A stretch of 25,431 nucleotides of DNA from JBPCIX01 sp051005875 (lineage in GTDB: Bacteria; Actinomycetota; CADDZG01; JAHWKV01), in assembly GCA_051005875.1 (NCBI GenBank), contig JBPCIX010000029.1, positions 1 to 25,431 of the forward strand, written 5' to 3'. Positions 1 through 7,136 of the stretch are shown in pieces. A program made the translations under genes and the position numbers. The notes under the pieces are model-generated. The model saw nothing but the letters and a program-made list of their open reading frames with translations. It was not told the origin of the DNA and did not search any database. Positions within the stretch are counted from its first letter, which is position 1; the number at the start of each line of letters is the position of its first letter.

Positions 1-1
1 G

Positions 2-109
2 ATTGACCTGGCGGAAGCCGTTGTGTTGAGTCGCGGCCTGCTGCCCAACTTGCAGGCGCAACCGGTAACAGGCGAAGAACTGATTTCGTCGGAAATCGAG
101 GGGCGTTAG
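2..109 (+). CDS. 3' end of an unidentified plus-strand gene (5' end outside the window)
   Basis: An open frame enters at base 2 and ends at a TAG at 107-109, giving 35 residues that finish in SSEIEGR. Composition is protein-like (LAEAVVLSRGLLPNL), but too little is present to assign a family, and I do not recognise it. It is convergent with the minus-strand arginine-rich gene; the 37-base gap (110-146) has only a weak GCGCC/GGCGC pairing and no clear terminator. An accidental open frame of this length is possible, so confidence is moderate. Confidence 0.45.
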   Translation: MDLAEAVVLSRGLLPNLQAQPVTGEELISSEIEGR

Positions 110-146
110 CGCCGAGATCTTTTGGCCGCCAAGTGCGTAGGCGCCA

Positions 147-524
147 TTAGCCGCTCGGTCCCGCGGCAGGCGCCGGTGGACCGCGCCGGCCTCTCCGGCG
201 TCGGCGGCCGCGGCTTCTGCGGCGGGGCTTTTCCCCTTGTGAAGCGGTCTGGGTTCGGGGCGGACCGTCTTGCTCTGCCTGATGGACGGGCTCGTCGGCC
301 GGCGCGACCTTGACGATCAGGCGGTACTCCTGGGGGGTTGCAGGGGTACCGTACTCAGCCTCCATATCTGCGATCAAATCTTCCAAGACGGTGCCATCGG
401 GCGGAAGGGTCAAAGTAGTTGGACGCCTGGGTGACATGCTGTCGATGACCGTGCCGAGGCCTGCTCTATCCCCGGCCCCTTTACGCCGGCGTCTTCGACC
501 GCGGTTTGAGCCGCCAGCGCTCAT
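147..524 (-). CDS. Small arginine-rich protein of unknown function, downstream of rsfS
   Basis: The 125-residue product has two very basic ends around a milder core. Residues 8-15 are RGRRRRRK, residues 99-114 form a second Arg cluster (KPRRRSRGRRRRRGRR), and residues 40-76 form a possible folded segment with an acidic helix (EDLIADMEAEYG). The tail is Pro/Ala/Gly-rich. The ATG at 524 is chosen because AAGGA lies 7 bases upstream; a longer frame from 734 would overlap rsfS almost completely. It follows rsfS by 109 bases in the same direction, so it may be the last gene of the nadD-rsfS cluster. Basic tails suggest nucleic-acid or ribosome binding, but that is inference. I recognise no family. 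Confidence 0.6.
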   Translation of the reverse strand: MSAGGSNRGRRRRRKGAGDRAGLGTVIDSMSPRRPTTLTLPPDGTVLEDLIADMEAEYGTPATPQEYRLIVKVAPADEPVHQAEQDGPPRTQTASQGEKPRRRSRGRRRRRGRRGPPAPAAGPSG

Positions 525-531
525 CGATGGT

Positions 532-536
532 TCCTT
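532..536 (-). promoter_or_regulatory. Shine-Dalgarno site for the arginine-rich gene
   Basis: AAGGA on the minus strand, 7 bases before the ATG at 524. It decides the start, because the frame is open much further upstream inside rsfS. Confidence 0.6.
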
Positions 537-567
537 AGGCGGGCCAGGGGGGGCGCCTAAGTCGCCG

Positions 568-584
568 GGCCCGGTTACCGGGCC
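568..584 (-). other. Perfect GC-rich hairpin between rsfS and the arginine-rich gene
   Basis: GGCCCGG and CCGGGCC flank a three-base loop (TAA on the minus strand), giving a 7-bp all-GC stem. There is no T tract, so it is not a classical intrinsic terminator. It could pause transcription or protect the 3' end of the rsfS message. Confidence 0.4.
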
Positions 585-633
585 GCGTGGACCCTGGGGC
601 CTGCCACCCTTTCCGCGTCTGCGGCGAGCGCCC

Positions 634-1032
634 CTAGACACCCCCTGCCACCTCTTCATCCACGGGCTCAAATGCCAGCGTGGGAGCGTCCTTCCACAAT
701 CGTTCCAGCTCGTAAAACTCTCGCTCTTCGGCATGGAAGACGTGGATCACCAGATCAAAATAATCTAACAGGACCCAACGCCGTTCCCGCTCCCCCTCGC
801 GCCTGTGGGGCTTGGCGCCGGCGCCTCGCAAGGCCTTTTCAATCTCTTCGGTAATTGATGAAACCTGGCGCTCGCTGGCCCCCGAGCAAATCACGAAGTA
901 GTCGGTGATGCCGATCAGCGTGCCAACATCGAGAATCACAATATCGGCCGCCTTCTTTGCGGCTGCCGCCTGAGCCGCCAAAAGGGCCTGCTCCCGAGAG
1001 TCGCCGCGCGAAGCCAGCCCGGATTTCTCCAA
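634..1032 (-). CDS. rsfS: Ribosomal silencing factor RsfS (Iojap/DUF143)
   Basis: RsfS binds ribosomal protein uL14 on the large subunit and blocks subunit joining when nutrients are scarce. The 132-residue product has the family core: ADIVILDVGTL near residues 29-39, then TDYFVICSGAS, a helix with RQVSSITEEIEKAL, and WVLLDYFDLVIHVFHAEEREFYELERLW, which contains the conserved DxVIHVF and the FYxLExLW signature. Length is close to the actinobacterial norm. The start given is TTG at 1032; no good ribosome site is visible and no better in-frame ATG or GTG exists nearby, so the N-terminus is uncertain. It lies 69 bases after nadD, a standard pairing. Confidence 0.93.
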   Translation of the reverse strand: MEKSGLASRGDSREQALLAAQAAAAKKAADIVILDVGTLIGITDYFVICSGASERQVSSITEEIEKALRGAGAKPHRREGERERRWVLLDYFDLVIHVFHAEEREFYELERLWKDAPTLAFEPVDEEVAGGV

Positions 1033-1101
1033 ACTCAGGTTGGTGCCATCCCGCCGTTGTTCCGACCTTGATTCATGACCCTGCGATTCATCTCCTCCAC
1101 T

Positions 1102-1716
1102 CTATCTTGCCTGCCTGTAGAGGCCTCGTTCCAAAATGAACTCGGCTACGGCTGCCGGTACCAGGTAACGAATAGGCCTGCCTTCCGCAACCCGCCGGCG
1201 GATGTCACTTGAAGAGATGGCCAGGCTCGGGATCTTCATAAAGGTCACCCGGTCCTCCAAGCCGGCCTGTGTGAGGCCGCTAAGATCAAAATCGGGACGG
1301 CTGGCCGCTATAAATTTTGCTCCGCTGAGCACGGCCTCCGGCTGTTTCCAGGTAAGAATTCTTTGAACAGCATCAGCCCCCGAAATGAAATACAACTGCG
1401 TGGACTCCCCATAATGGTCTTGCAGCGCTTCTAGGGTATTCGCCGTATAGGTAGGGCCGAATGTTTCGATCTCGATCCTGGAAACTGAAAAATCGCCGTT
1501 GTCCGCGGTGGCTATAACGGTCATCCGAAAACGGTCCTCGGCGCTGGTGACCGTGGTCTTCTGCCAGGGATTACCCGCCGGAATGAAGACGATCTCATTG
1601 AGGTCAAATTGATGAAAGGCTTCTTGTGCACATACCAAATGGCCGTGATGGATGGGGTCAAAAGTCCCACCCATGATTCCAATTCGGGCCTGCGGGGCGC
1701 CGCCGGCACCACTCAA
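1102..1716 (-). CDS. nadD: Nicotinate-nucleotide adenylyltransferase
   Basis: NadD transfers AMP from ATP to nicotinate mononucleotide to make deamido-NAD in NAD biosynthesis. The 204-residue product has the nucleotidyltransferase motif GGTFDPIHHGH (16-26), TYTANTL (89-95), the FISGADA segment (110-116) and the C-terminal SSSDIRRR (168-175) that binds ATP phosphates. The start is TTG at 1716, whose last two bases overlap the TGA of the upstream PH-domain gene (TTGA), implying translational coupling; the next in-frame ATG would remove the beginning of the catalytic motif. It is followed by rsfS, as in many Gram-positive bacteria. Confidence 0.95.
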   Translation of the reverse strand: MSGAGGAPQARIGIMGGTFDPIHHGHLVCAQEAFHQFDLNEIVFIPAGNPWQKTTVTSAEDRFRMTVIATADNGDFSVSRIEIETFGPTYTANTLEALQDHYGESTQLYFISGADAVQRILTWKQPEAVLSGAKFIAASRPDFDLSGLTQAGLEDRVTFMKIPSLAISSSDIRRRVAEGRPIRYLVPAAVAEFILERGLYRQAR

Positions 1717-2291
1717 CCCATGCGAGGCAGGGTTCCAGTCTCATCGCCGCCGAGATCTCGCGCGCCCGGCCACGCCTGCGGTCTGGGCCCTTCCCCCCTT
1801 TTCTCGTCGACCTCGGCAACCAATGAGGTCAAGAGCCGGTAAACGGCATTGGGCTTTGGCAGAAATTGAAGGTCGCGAAGGCCGGCCCGTTCCCCGGCCG
1901 ATTCCATCACAAGGTTGCCGTATCCGAGTAACCTTCCCCAGATGGACCTAACGAAAATTGTGTCGTTGATCTTGGAAAGCGGAGTTGCCGAAACCTTTAC
2001 CGATAAGAGCCCCGTGATGAGCATCACCCTGTGATCGGTAATAGCGTATTGTGCGGCCCACCAAACAAGGACTTTGAAAACCGCGTAAATCGTGACGATG
2101 CTCACGAGCAGCGCGATTGCCTGGTTGACAACCGCATTGTCGGTCCGCGACGAAGCAAAGGCGCCGGCGAAAGCCAATGCTCCGACCGAAATAAGCCAGA
2201 TCAAAAGGGGCTTTGCCAAAACAACGGGATGCTGCCTGGAGGCGTAGACCACCTGTTCCTCTGCGCCGAGATACCTCTCGATCCTTTTCAC
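1713..2291 (-). CDS. Membrane protein with a bacterial PH domain (YdbS/bPH2-like)
   Basis: The 192-residue protein starts with a short cytoplasmic segment that includes the family-typical EEQVVYASRQHP (11-22). Two membrane segments follow at about 27-47 and 57-78, then a PH-like domain at about 80-158 with ITDHRVMLITGLLS, PLSKINDTIFVRSIWGRLLGYG and a terminal LxFLPKPNAVYRLL. The tail (160-192) is charged and glycine-rich. The family is common in Actinomycetota, with no settled function. The start is GTG at 2291, only 10 bases from the divergent DUF192 frame; the leader must be very short. Its stop overlaps the nadD start, so the two are probably co-translated, though no functional link to NAD synthesis is known to me. 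Confidence 0.85.
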   Translation of the reverse strand: MKRIERYLGAEEQVVYASRQHPVVLAKPLLIWLISVGALAFAGAFASSRTDNAVVNQAIALLVSIVTIYAVFKVLVWWAAQYAITDHRVMLITGLLSVKVSATPLSKINDTIFVRSIWGRLLGYGNLVMESAGERAGLRDLQFLPKPNAVYRLLTSLVAEVDEKRGEGPRPQAWPGARDLGGDETGTLPRMG

Positions 2292-2297
2292 TGGGCC

Positions 2298-2310
2298 TAG
2301 TGTGACACTA
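2298..2310. promoter_or_regulatory. 13-bp perfect palindrome in a divergent promoter region (candidate operator or back-to-back -10 elements)
   Basis: TAGTGT-G-ACACTA lies between the GTG of the PH-domain gene (2291) and the DUF192 gene. Each strand reads TAGTGT, which fits a loose TAnnnT -10 element, so one site could serve both directions. No convincing -35 is visible on either side. Confidence 0.4.
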
Positions 2311-2826
2311 AAGACAGGCGCCCCTTTTCGGGGGTTGAGGATTCTTGCGAGAGGTGCTTTCGTACTCTTGGCGACGCTCGGCCTTGCCGCTTGCTCAAGA
2401 TCCGACGCGGCCTACGAGGATTTCAACAATATTGACCTAAGGGGGGCCGAGCTGACGATCGCCCGCCCTTTGGCCTCTGCCGAACCGATCCTCACGTTGA
2501 GCGTAAAGATCGCCGATACGATTCCCAGCAGACAAAAAGGGCTCATGGGTGTTCGGGCCCTTCCACCGGAGTCGGGGATGGTTTTCCCTTTTGAAACTCC
2601 AGTCGGCATAGGTTTTTACATGAAGAACACCCTGATACCCCTCGATATTGCGTTTTGGGGACCCGGCCGGAGGATCATCGCAATCTTGCAGATGGCCCCC
2701 TGCAAGGACGACCCTTGCCCCCTGCACTCCCCCGGCCAAACTTACGTCGGAGCGCTTGAGGTGAACCGAGGGGTCCTTGCGAAAAACGGGGTCCGGGTTG
2801 GGGATTTGGTGGAACTGGCGCCCTGA
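2302..2826 (+). CDS. DUF192 lipoprotein
   Basis: The 174-residue product starts with a lipoprotein signal: a basic n-region (RILAR), a hydrophobic run and the lipobox LAAC, which places the lipidated cysteine at residue 31. The DUF192 domain fills about 64-172, with the hallmarks RQKGLMG (77-83), SGMVFPF (91-97), FYMKNTLIPLDIAFW (105-119) and a final VRVGDLVEL. DUF192 proteins are small beta-rich domains of unknown role, often exported. The GTG at 2302 gives the longest frame but falls inside a palindrome; a TTG at 2335 after GGGGG would give MRILARGAF and a cleaner signal peptide, and may be the real start. It is a lone plus-strand gene between minus-strand genes, and its TGA abuts the zwf stop. 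Confidence 0.87.
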   Translation: MTLKTGAPFRGLRILARGAFVLLATLGLAACSRSDAAYEDFNNIDLRGAELTIARPLASAEPILTLSVKIADTIPSRQKGLMGVRALPPESGMVFPFETPVGIGFYMKNTLIPLDIAFWGPGRRIIAILQMAPCKDDPCPLHSPGQTYVGALEVNRGVLAKNGVRVGDLVELAP

Positions 2827-4284
2827 CTATCCGAGGCGCCATTTCGCCGGTGCGACCAATCCCTCGGCCGCCGGAGGCCCCCAGGTGCCGGCCCAATAAG
2901 GCAGGGGGCGGGACTTCGCAAGGACGGGGTCCACAACCTCCCAGGCCCGTTCAATTTCGTCGGCCCTGGTAAACAAAGTAGCATCACCCATCATTGCGTC
3001 ATGCAACAGTCTTTCGTAAGCCTCCGCAGGACGCGAAGTAAAACTCTCGTCGTAATCAAAGTCCATGTTCACCGGCGCTACCTTCATGTCCGGGCCGGGG
3101 ACCTTCGCATCGAACGTCAAGGTGATTCCTTCGTCCGGTTGGATTCTTAGCGTCAAATGGTTAGGGGTAGGGCGATCTTCGGGGCGATCGATTCCCGACT
3201 CTCCGAACATCATAAAAGGAGCATCCTGGAAAAACACCGTCACGGTAGTGGCGCGCCTCGGCAGGCGCTTACCGGTACGAAGGTAAAAGGGTACTCCGGC
3301 CCACCGCCAGTTTTCGATCTCAGCCCGAAGGGCAATAAATGTTTCGGTGGTCGAGCCGGGGGGAACATCCGTTTCGTCCTGATACCCGCGGACCGGCCTG
3401 CCGTCAATTTCTCCCGCTGTGTATTGCCCCTTGATCATGTTGCGAGGGTCGAACGGGTGAAGCGAGCGCAATACCTTCACCTTCTCGTTTCGGATTGCTT
3501 CAGCGTCGAACGAAGCCGGGGGCTCCATCGCCAAAGTGGCCAGCAGTTGAATCATGTGGTTTTGAACGATGTCGCGGGTAGCGCCGGCATCTTCATAGAA
3601 GCTGCCCCGGCCTTCGATCCCAACAGATTCCGCCACTTCAATTTGAATAGAGGAAACGTAGTGGCGGTTCCAGATCGGCTCGAACATCCCGTTGGCGAAC
3701 CGGAACACGAGGATGTTTTGAACCGTCTCTTTGCCGAGGTAATGGTCGATTCGAAAGATTTGGCGTTCGTGGAACACTTCGTGAAGGACCTGGTTAAGTT
3801 CAATTGCGCTCTTTAGGTCGTACCCAAACGGCTTCTCTACGACGATGCGTGATTCGTCTCCAAGTCCGGCCTCGCCCAGGGATCGCGCTATCGACGGAAA
3901 GGCTGATGGCGGAGTGGCGCAGTAGAAGAGGCGCCTTCCCTCCGTAGCGAAGTCGTTGTCTATTTCCTTCAGGCGAAGAGCAAGATCTCGCATCGCAGAA
4001 TCATCCGAGTAACTCCCGCTTACGTAACAAAGGTGGCGTTCGAACTGCTGCCAGGCCGCCTTGTCGAGACCGGTCCGGCTGTAGACCGCGATCGACTCTT
4101 GCATTTTCTGCCGAAAATGATCGTCGCTGATTTCAGATCGACCGTAGCCGACGATCGCGAAACGCTCGGGGAGAAGATTTTGGCAATAGAGATTATAAAA
4201 AGCCGGCATGGCTTTGCGGCCGGTGAGGTCGCCCGATGCGCCGAATAAAACTACAACCTGAGGTTCGGGGCGTTTGAGTTCCAT
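2827..4284 (-). CDS. zwf: Glucose-6-phosphate 1-dehydrogenase
   Basis: The enzyme oxidises glucose 6-phosphate to 6-phosphogluconolactone with reduction of NADP, the entry step of the oxidative pentose phosphate pathway. The 485-residue product has the dinucleotide motif GASGDL (15-20), EKPFG (150-154), the active-site signature RIDHYLGKE (178-186), and a histidine in QNHM (H243) that corresponds to the catalytic base in the family. Length is normal. The start is ATG at 4284; GGAG lies only 2 bases upstream, too close to be an ideal ribosome site. It stands alone here, without the opcA, tal or tkt neighbours usual in Actinomycetota. Its stop touches that of the convergent DUF192 gene with no base between. 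Confidence 0.96.
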   Translation of the reverse strand: MELKRPEPQVVVLFGASGDLTGRKAMPAFYNLYCQNLLPERFAIVGYGRSEISDDHFRQKMQESIAVYSRTGLDKAAWQQFERHLCYVSGSYSDDSAMRDLALRLKEIDNDFATEGRRLFYCATPPSAFPSIARSLGEAGLGDESRIVVEKPFGYDLKSAIELNQVLHEVFHERQIFRIDHYLGKETVQNILVFRFANGMFEPIWNRHYVSSIQIEVAESVGIEGRGSFYEDAGATRDIVQNHMIQLLATLAMEPPASFDAEAIRNEKVKVLRSLHPFDPRNMIKGQYTAGEIDGRPVRGYQDETDVPPGSTTETFIALRAEIENWRWAGVPFYLRTGKRLPRRATTVTVFFQDAPFMMFGESGIDRPEDRPTPNHLTLRIQPDEGITLTFDAKVPGPDMKVAPVNMDFDYDESFTSRPAEAYERLLHDAMMGDATLFTRADEIERAWEVVDPVLAKSRPLPYWAGTWGPPAAEGLVAPAKWRLG

Positions 4285-4310
4285 AACTCCAGACTATCCC
4301 CTGGGTGTTC

Positions 4311-4316
4311 TATGAT
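4311..4316 (+). promoter_or_regulatory. Candidate -10 element for a leaderless transcript
   Basis: TATGAT (5 of 6 to TATAAT) ends 9 bases before the ATG at 4326, so transcription would start at or within a few bases of that ATG. No ribosome site precedes it. No good -35 is visible. Leaderless messages are common in Actinomycetota. Confidence 0.4.
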
Positions 4317-4325
4317 GTTCTCGAT

Positions 4326-4694
4326 ATGTCACAGGATGCTCTTTTAGAGCTTGTTGAGGCTCATGTTGCGCCCGCTGAGCGGCCCTGGGCGAGAGGCCTG
4401 CCGGTTGCCGGTGGGACGGCCCTCCCCTTTGTGATTGAGCGGTCTTGGGCTGGGCCCGCGGGTTACTACTGGGAGCAATGGTCCATCAGGCGCGGCGGCA
4501 GGGATGCAATATTCACGAGCGAACCGAAGCAGATATTCATCAAAGGGCTTCAATCGGTCCGGACTTTTACCGACCGGGTGGAAGCCCCGATCTCAATCGG
4601 GCCGGGCACGTATAACCTTGTTTTCATAGTTGGGGAATTGTTCATGGGCTCCGTAGAAATCAAAGTAGAAGAGAACTCCACCGCCGCAGTCTGA
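4326..4694 (+). CDS. Small protein of unknown function, divergent from zwf
   Basis: The 122-residue product starts MSQDALLELVEAHVAPAERPW and then looks beta-rich: ALPFVIERSW, YYWEQWSIRRGG, KQIFIKGLQ, a long YNLVFIVGELFMGSVEIKVEEN stretch (split here only in description) and a short acidic end. It has no signal peptide and no long hydrophobic helix, so it is probably cytoplasmic. I recognise no family and assign no function. The ATG at 4326 is preferred for the TATGAT just upstream; an in-frame GTG at 4305 would add seven residues (129 in all) and lies 20 bases from the divergent zwf ATG. Convergent with proA across 64 bases, which contain a CCGGTACCGG palindrome but no clear terminator. Confidence 0.65.
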   Translation: MSQDALLELVEAHVAPAERPWARGLPVAGGTALPFVIERSWAGPAGYYWEQWSIRRGGRDAIFTSEPKQIFIKGLQSVRTFTDRVEAPISIGPGTYNLVFIVGELFMGSVEIKVEENSTAAV

Positions 4695-4758
4695 CGAGAC
4701 CAAGGCGGAGCCCGATGCCCCCCGCCGTTCCCGGTACCGGCTGCCCCCGCCGTTGCCG

Positions 4759-6024
4759 TTAGGTACGAATTTGGCCGGTTCCCCATACTACGTATTTGAA
4801 TGTCGTTAACTCGTTTAGCCCCATTGGTCCACGGGCGTGCAGCTTCTGGGTTGAAATTCCAATTTCGGAACCGTAACCGAACTCGCCGCCATCGCTGAAC
4901 CTGGTCGAGGCATTCACGAAGATACTTCCGGAATCCACCTCCTGTGCGAATCTGACCGCGGCCTCGGAGTCCTCGGTCACGATTGCCTCGGCATTCGATG
5001 TACCCCATTTGTTTACGTGTTCGATCGCCGCGTCTAGGGAGTCCACGACTCGGACTGCCAATTTCAAGTCCAGGTATTCGGTCCCCCAGTCGTCCTCGGT
5101 GGCGGGGACAGCTTTGGGCCAGACTCCACAAACGGTCGCGTCTCCCCTGATCTCTACGCCCTTTTCGGCAAGCGACTCCAACGCCCACGGCAGCCAATCT
5201 TTCACCAATTCCGCGTGGACGAGCAAGGTCTCCGCCGCATTGCAGACTCCGGGGCGCTGCGTTTTTGCGTTGACGACGATGCTGACGGCCATGTCCTTAT
5301 CTGCCGCTTTGTCGACATACAAATGACAATTGCCGTCGCCGTCAATGATGAATGGAACGTTGGCGTTGTCGCGTATCGACTGAATCAACGCGGGTCCACC
5401 TCGCGGGATGATGAGATCGATGAACTGATTGAGACGCATGAGTTCGGTTGCGGAATCGCGGGAAATATCTTTGACCAACTGAATCGCGTCGCGGGGTAAA
5501 CCCGCTTCAACAATTGCCCCGCGAAGAACCTCTGCTATCGCCATGTTGCTCTGCAATGCGTGCGAGGAGCCTCGCAATATAATTGCGTTCCCGGACATCA
5601 GGCACAGTCCGGCGACGTCGGCGGTCACATTCGGTCTGGCTTCATAAATCACGCAAATCACGCCGATCGGGACGCTTACTTTTTGAATTTTGAGGCCATT
5701 CGGTCGAACCCACTCGCCGAGGACTCTGCCGAGCGGATCAGGTTGCTCGGCCACTGCTCGTAAGCCCTCAGCCATTTGCTCTACTCGCTTTTGAGTAAGC
5801 GCCAATCTATCGACCAGGGCGCCCTTCAGGCCACCAGCCTCGGCTGTTTGAATGTCCCTCTTGTTGGTTTCAAGGATCGACTCGCCCGCTGTGGAAAGAG
5901 CCGTTGCCATCGCATGCAGTGCATCGCGGCGATTTTGTGAGGAGCTTCGCGCCAGCATTCCCGACGCAGACTTCGCCCGGGCACCGATCTCGGCGAGAGG
6001 CAAAGCCGGTTCTGCCGGCATCAC
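4759..6024 (-). CDS. proA: Gamma-glutamyl phosphate reductase
   Basis: ProA reduces gamma-glutamyl phosphate to glutamate semialdehyde with NADPH, the second step of proline synthesis. The 421-residue product is an aldehyde-dehydrogenase-fold enzyme with VPIGVICVIYEARPNVT (118-134), the cofactor segment LIIPRGG (204-210), and the catalytic cysteine C261 in RPGVCNAAETLL. The end (SDGGEFGYGSEIGISTQK, then GPMGLNELTTFKYV) is diagnostic for ProA. The start is GTG at 6024 within a GTGA overlap with the proB stop; an ATG follows immediately at 6021. The tight overlap implies coupled expression with proB. Confidence 0.97.
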   Translation of the reverse strand: MMPAEPALPLAEIGARAKSASGMLARSSSQNRRDALHAMATALSTAGESILETNKRDIQTAEAGGLKGALVDRLALTQKRVEQMAEGLRAVAEQPDPLGRVLGEWVRPNGLKIQKVSVPIGVICVIYEARPNVTADVAGLCLMSGNAIILRGSSHALQSNMAIAEVLRGAIVEAGLPRDAIQLVKDISRDSATELMRLNQFIDLIIPRGGPALIQSIRDNANVPFIIDGDGNCHLYVDKAADKDMAVSIVVNAKTQRPGVCNAAETLLVHAELVKDWLPWALESLAEKGVEIRGDATVCGVWPKAVPATEDDWGTEYLDLKLAVRVVDSLDAAIEHVNKWGTSNAEAIVTEDSEAAVRFAQEVDSGSIFVNASTRFSDGGEFGYGSEIGISTQKLHARGPMGLNELTTFKYVVWGTGQIRT

Positions 6025-7136
6025 ATCAACACCAATTGATCGCGGTGAATCACTTCGCGAGCCCCCTTTGTTCCTGCGATGCTGGCCAAAATGTCAGAGT
6101 CGAAGCCTACCAATCCCTTAGCCACGAGGCTTCGGTCAGACCCAATAACCTCCACAGCGTCCCCGGCCCGAAAATTTCCTTCGACCTTTCTTATCCCGGC
6201 CGCCAGCAGGCTCTTGCCCCCTTTGGTCAGCGCATGGGCTGCGCCTTCGTCGACCAAGATTCTGCCCCGGGCGGAAGGCGCCCAGGCAATCCACAGCTTC
6301 TTGGCCTGAACCGGCGATCGATTGGGCGGGAAATAGGTGCCGACAGCCTTGCCCTCGTAAATATCTTCCAGGACCCCCGGCCTCGCCGCGGATGCAATCA
6401 CAACTGCGACTCCGGAAAAAGCGGCCATTCGGGCGGCCTCAAGCTTGTAGGCCATTCCGCCGGACCCCAACCCGGAACTGCCCTTTGAAGCTCGCTTCAT
6501 TGCCGGGGTCACCTCGTGGACGGTTTCCAACAATGTGACAGGGCCATCCGCGGGGGCCCTTTTCGTCCGAGGGTCTGAGCTGAAGACACCATCCACATCG
6601 GAAAGCAGGGCAAGCAGGTCGGCTCGCACAATATTGGCGACCAGGGCCGCCAGGCGGTCATTGTCCCCGTAACGAATCTCTTCCACCGCGACGGTGTCGT
6701 TTTCGTTCACGACCGGAACACAGCCCAGCTCAAGCAACCGATCGAGCGTATGGCGGGCGTTCAGGTAGTGTCTTCGTTGAACGATGTCGTCCTGGGTCAG
6801 CAGCACCTGCCCGGCCGTGATCCCCTGGGTTGACAGCAGTTCGGAGTAGAGATCCATTAGCCGGCTCTGGCCTACGGCCGCTGCCGCTTGAAGGGTCGGC
6901 ATGTCGGAAGGGCGCTTTTTGAGAGACAGCGCCTGCACCCCGGCGGCTATTGCGCCGGAGGTCACGATTACCACTGATGATCCCTTTGCCTTCAGGCGCG
7001 CTATCTGGTCGGTGACCTTTCTAACGCGAAGCCCGTCGAGCGAACCGTTTGGTCCGGTTATCGAGGTGGTGCCGAGCTTTACAACTATCAGGCCCGGCTT
7101 TGCGCGCCTTCCATGCTTGGAATCTGTGTTTTTCAC
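6021..7136 (-). CDS. proB: Glutamate 5-kinase
   Basis: ProB phosphorylates glutamate on its gamma carboxyl, the first and usually proline-inhibited step of proline synthesis. With the GTG at 7136 the product is 371 residues, the usual length for the kinase-plus-PUA form. Visible motifs are VKLGTTSI (19-26), VTSGAIAAG (58-66), VNENDTV (143-149), GDNDRLAALVA (157-167), LLSDVDG (177-183) and the GLGSGGMAYKLEAA segment (222-235); the PUA domain begins near 277. The frame is open further upstream to 7211, but that part lies inside obgE. The GTG at 7136 overlaps the obgE TGA as GTGA, and proB likewise overlaps proA, so obgE, proB and proA look translationally chained. Confidence 0.96.
   Translation of the reverse strand: MKNTDSKHGRRAKPGLIVVKLGTTSITGPNGSLDGLRVRKVTDQIARLKAKGSSVVIVTSGAIAAGVQALSLKKRPSDMPTLQAAAAVGQSRLMDLYSELLSTQGITAGQVLLTQDDIVQRRHYLNARHTLDRLLELGCVPVVNENDTVAVEEIRYGDNDRLAALVANIVRADLLALLSDVDGVFSSDPRTKRAPADGPVTLLETVHEVTPAMKRASKGSSGLGSGGMAYKLEAARMAAFSGVAVVIASAARPGVLEDIYEGKAVGTYFPPNRSPVQAKKLWIAWAPSARGRILVDEGAAHALTKGGKSLLAAGIRKVEGNFRAGDAVEVIGSDRSLVAKGLVGFDSDILASIAGTKGAREVIHRDQLVLM

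Noticed and set aside
3157..3816. 219-residue plus-strand open frame
   Set aside because: It is antisense to zwf, with no family features and no ribosome site.
4731..4740. CCGGTACCGG palindrome between the small plus-strand gene and proA
   Set aside because: It has no loop and no T tract, so it is not a terminator; ten bases of this composition are expected by chance.
4550..5197. 215-residue minus-strand open frame
   Set aside because: It overlaps the 3' half of proA in another frame and is antisense to the small plus-strand gene; its Arg/Gly-rich composition is that of a shadow frame.
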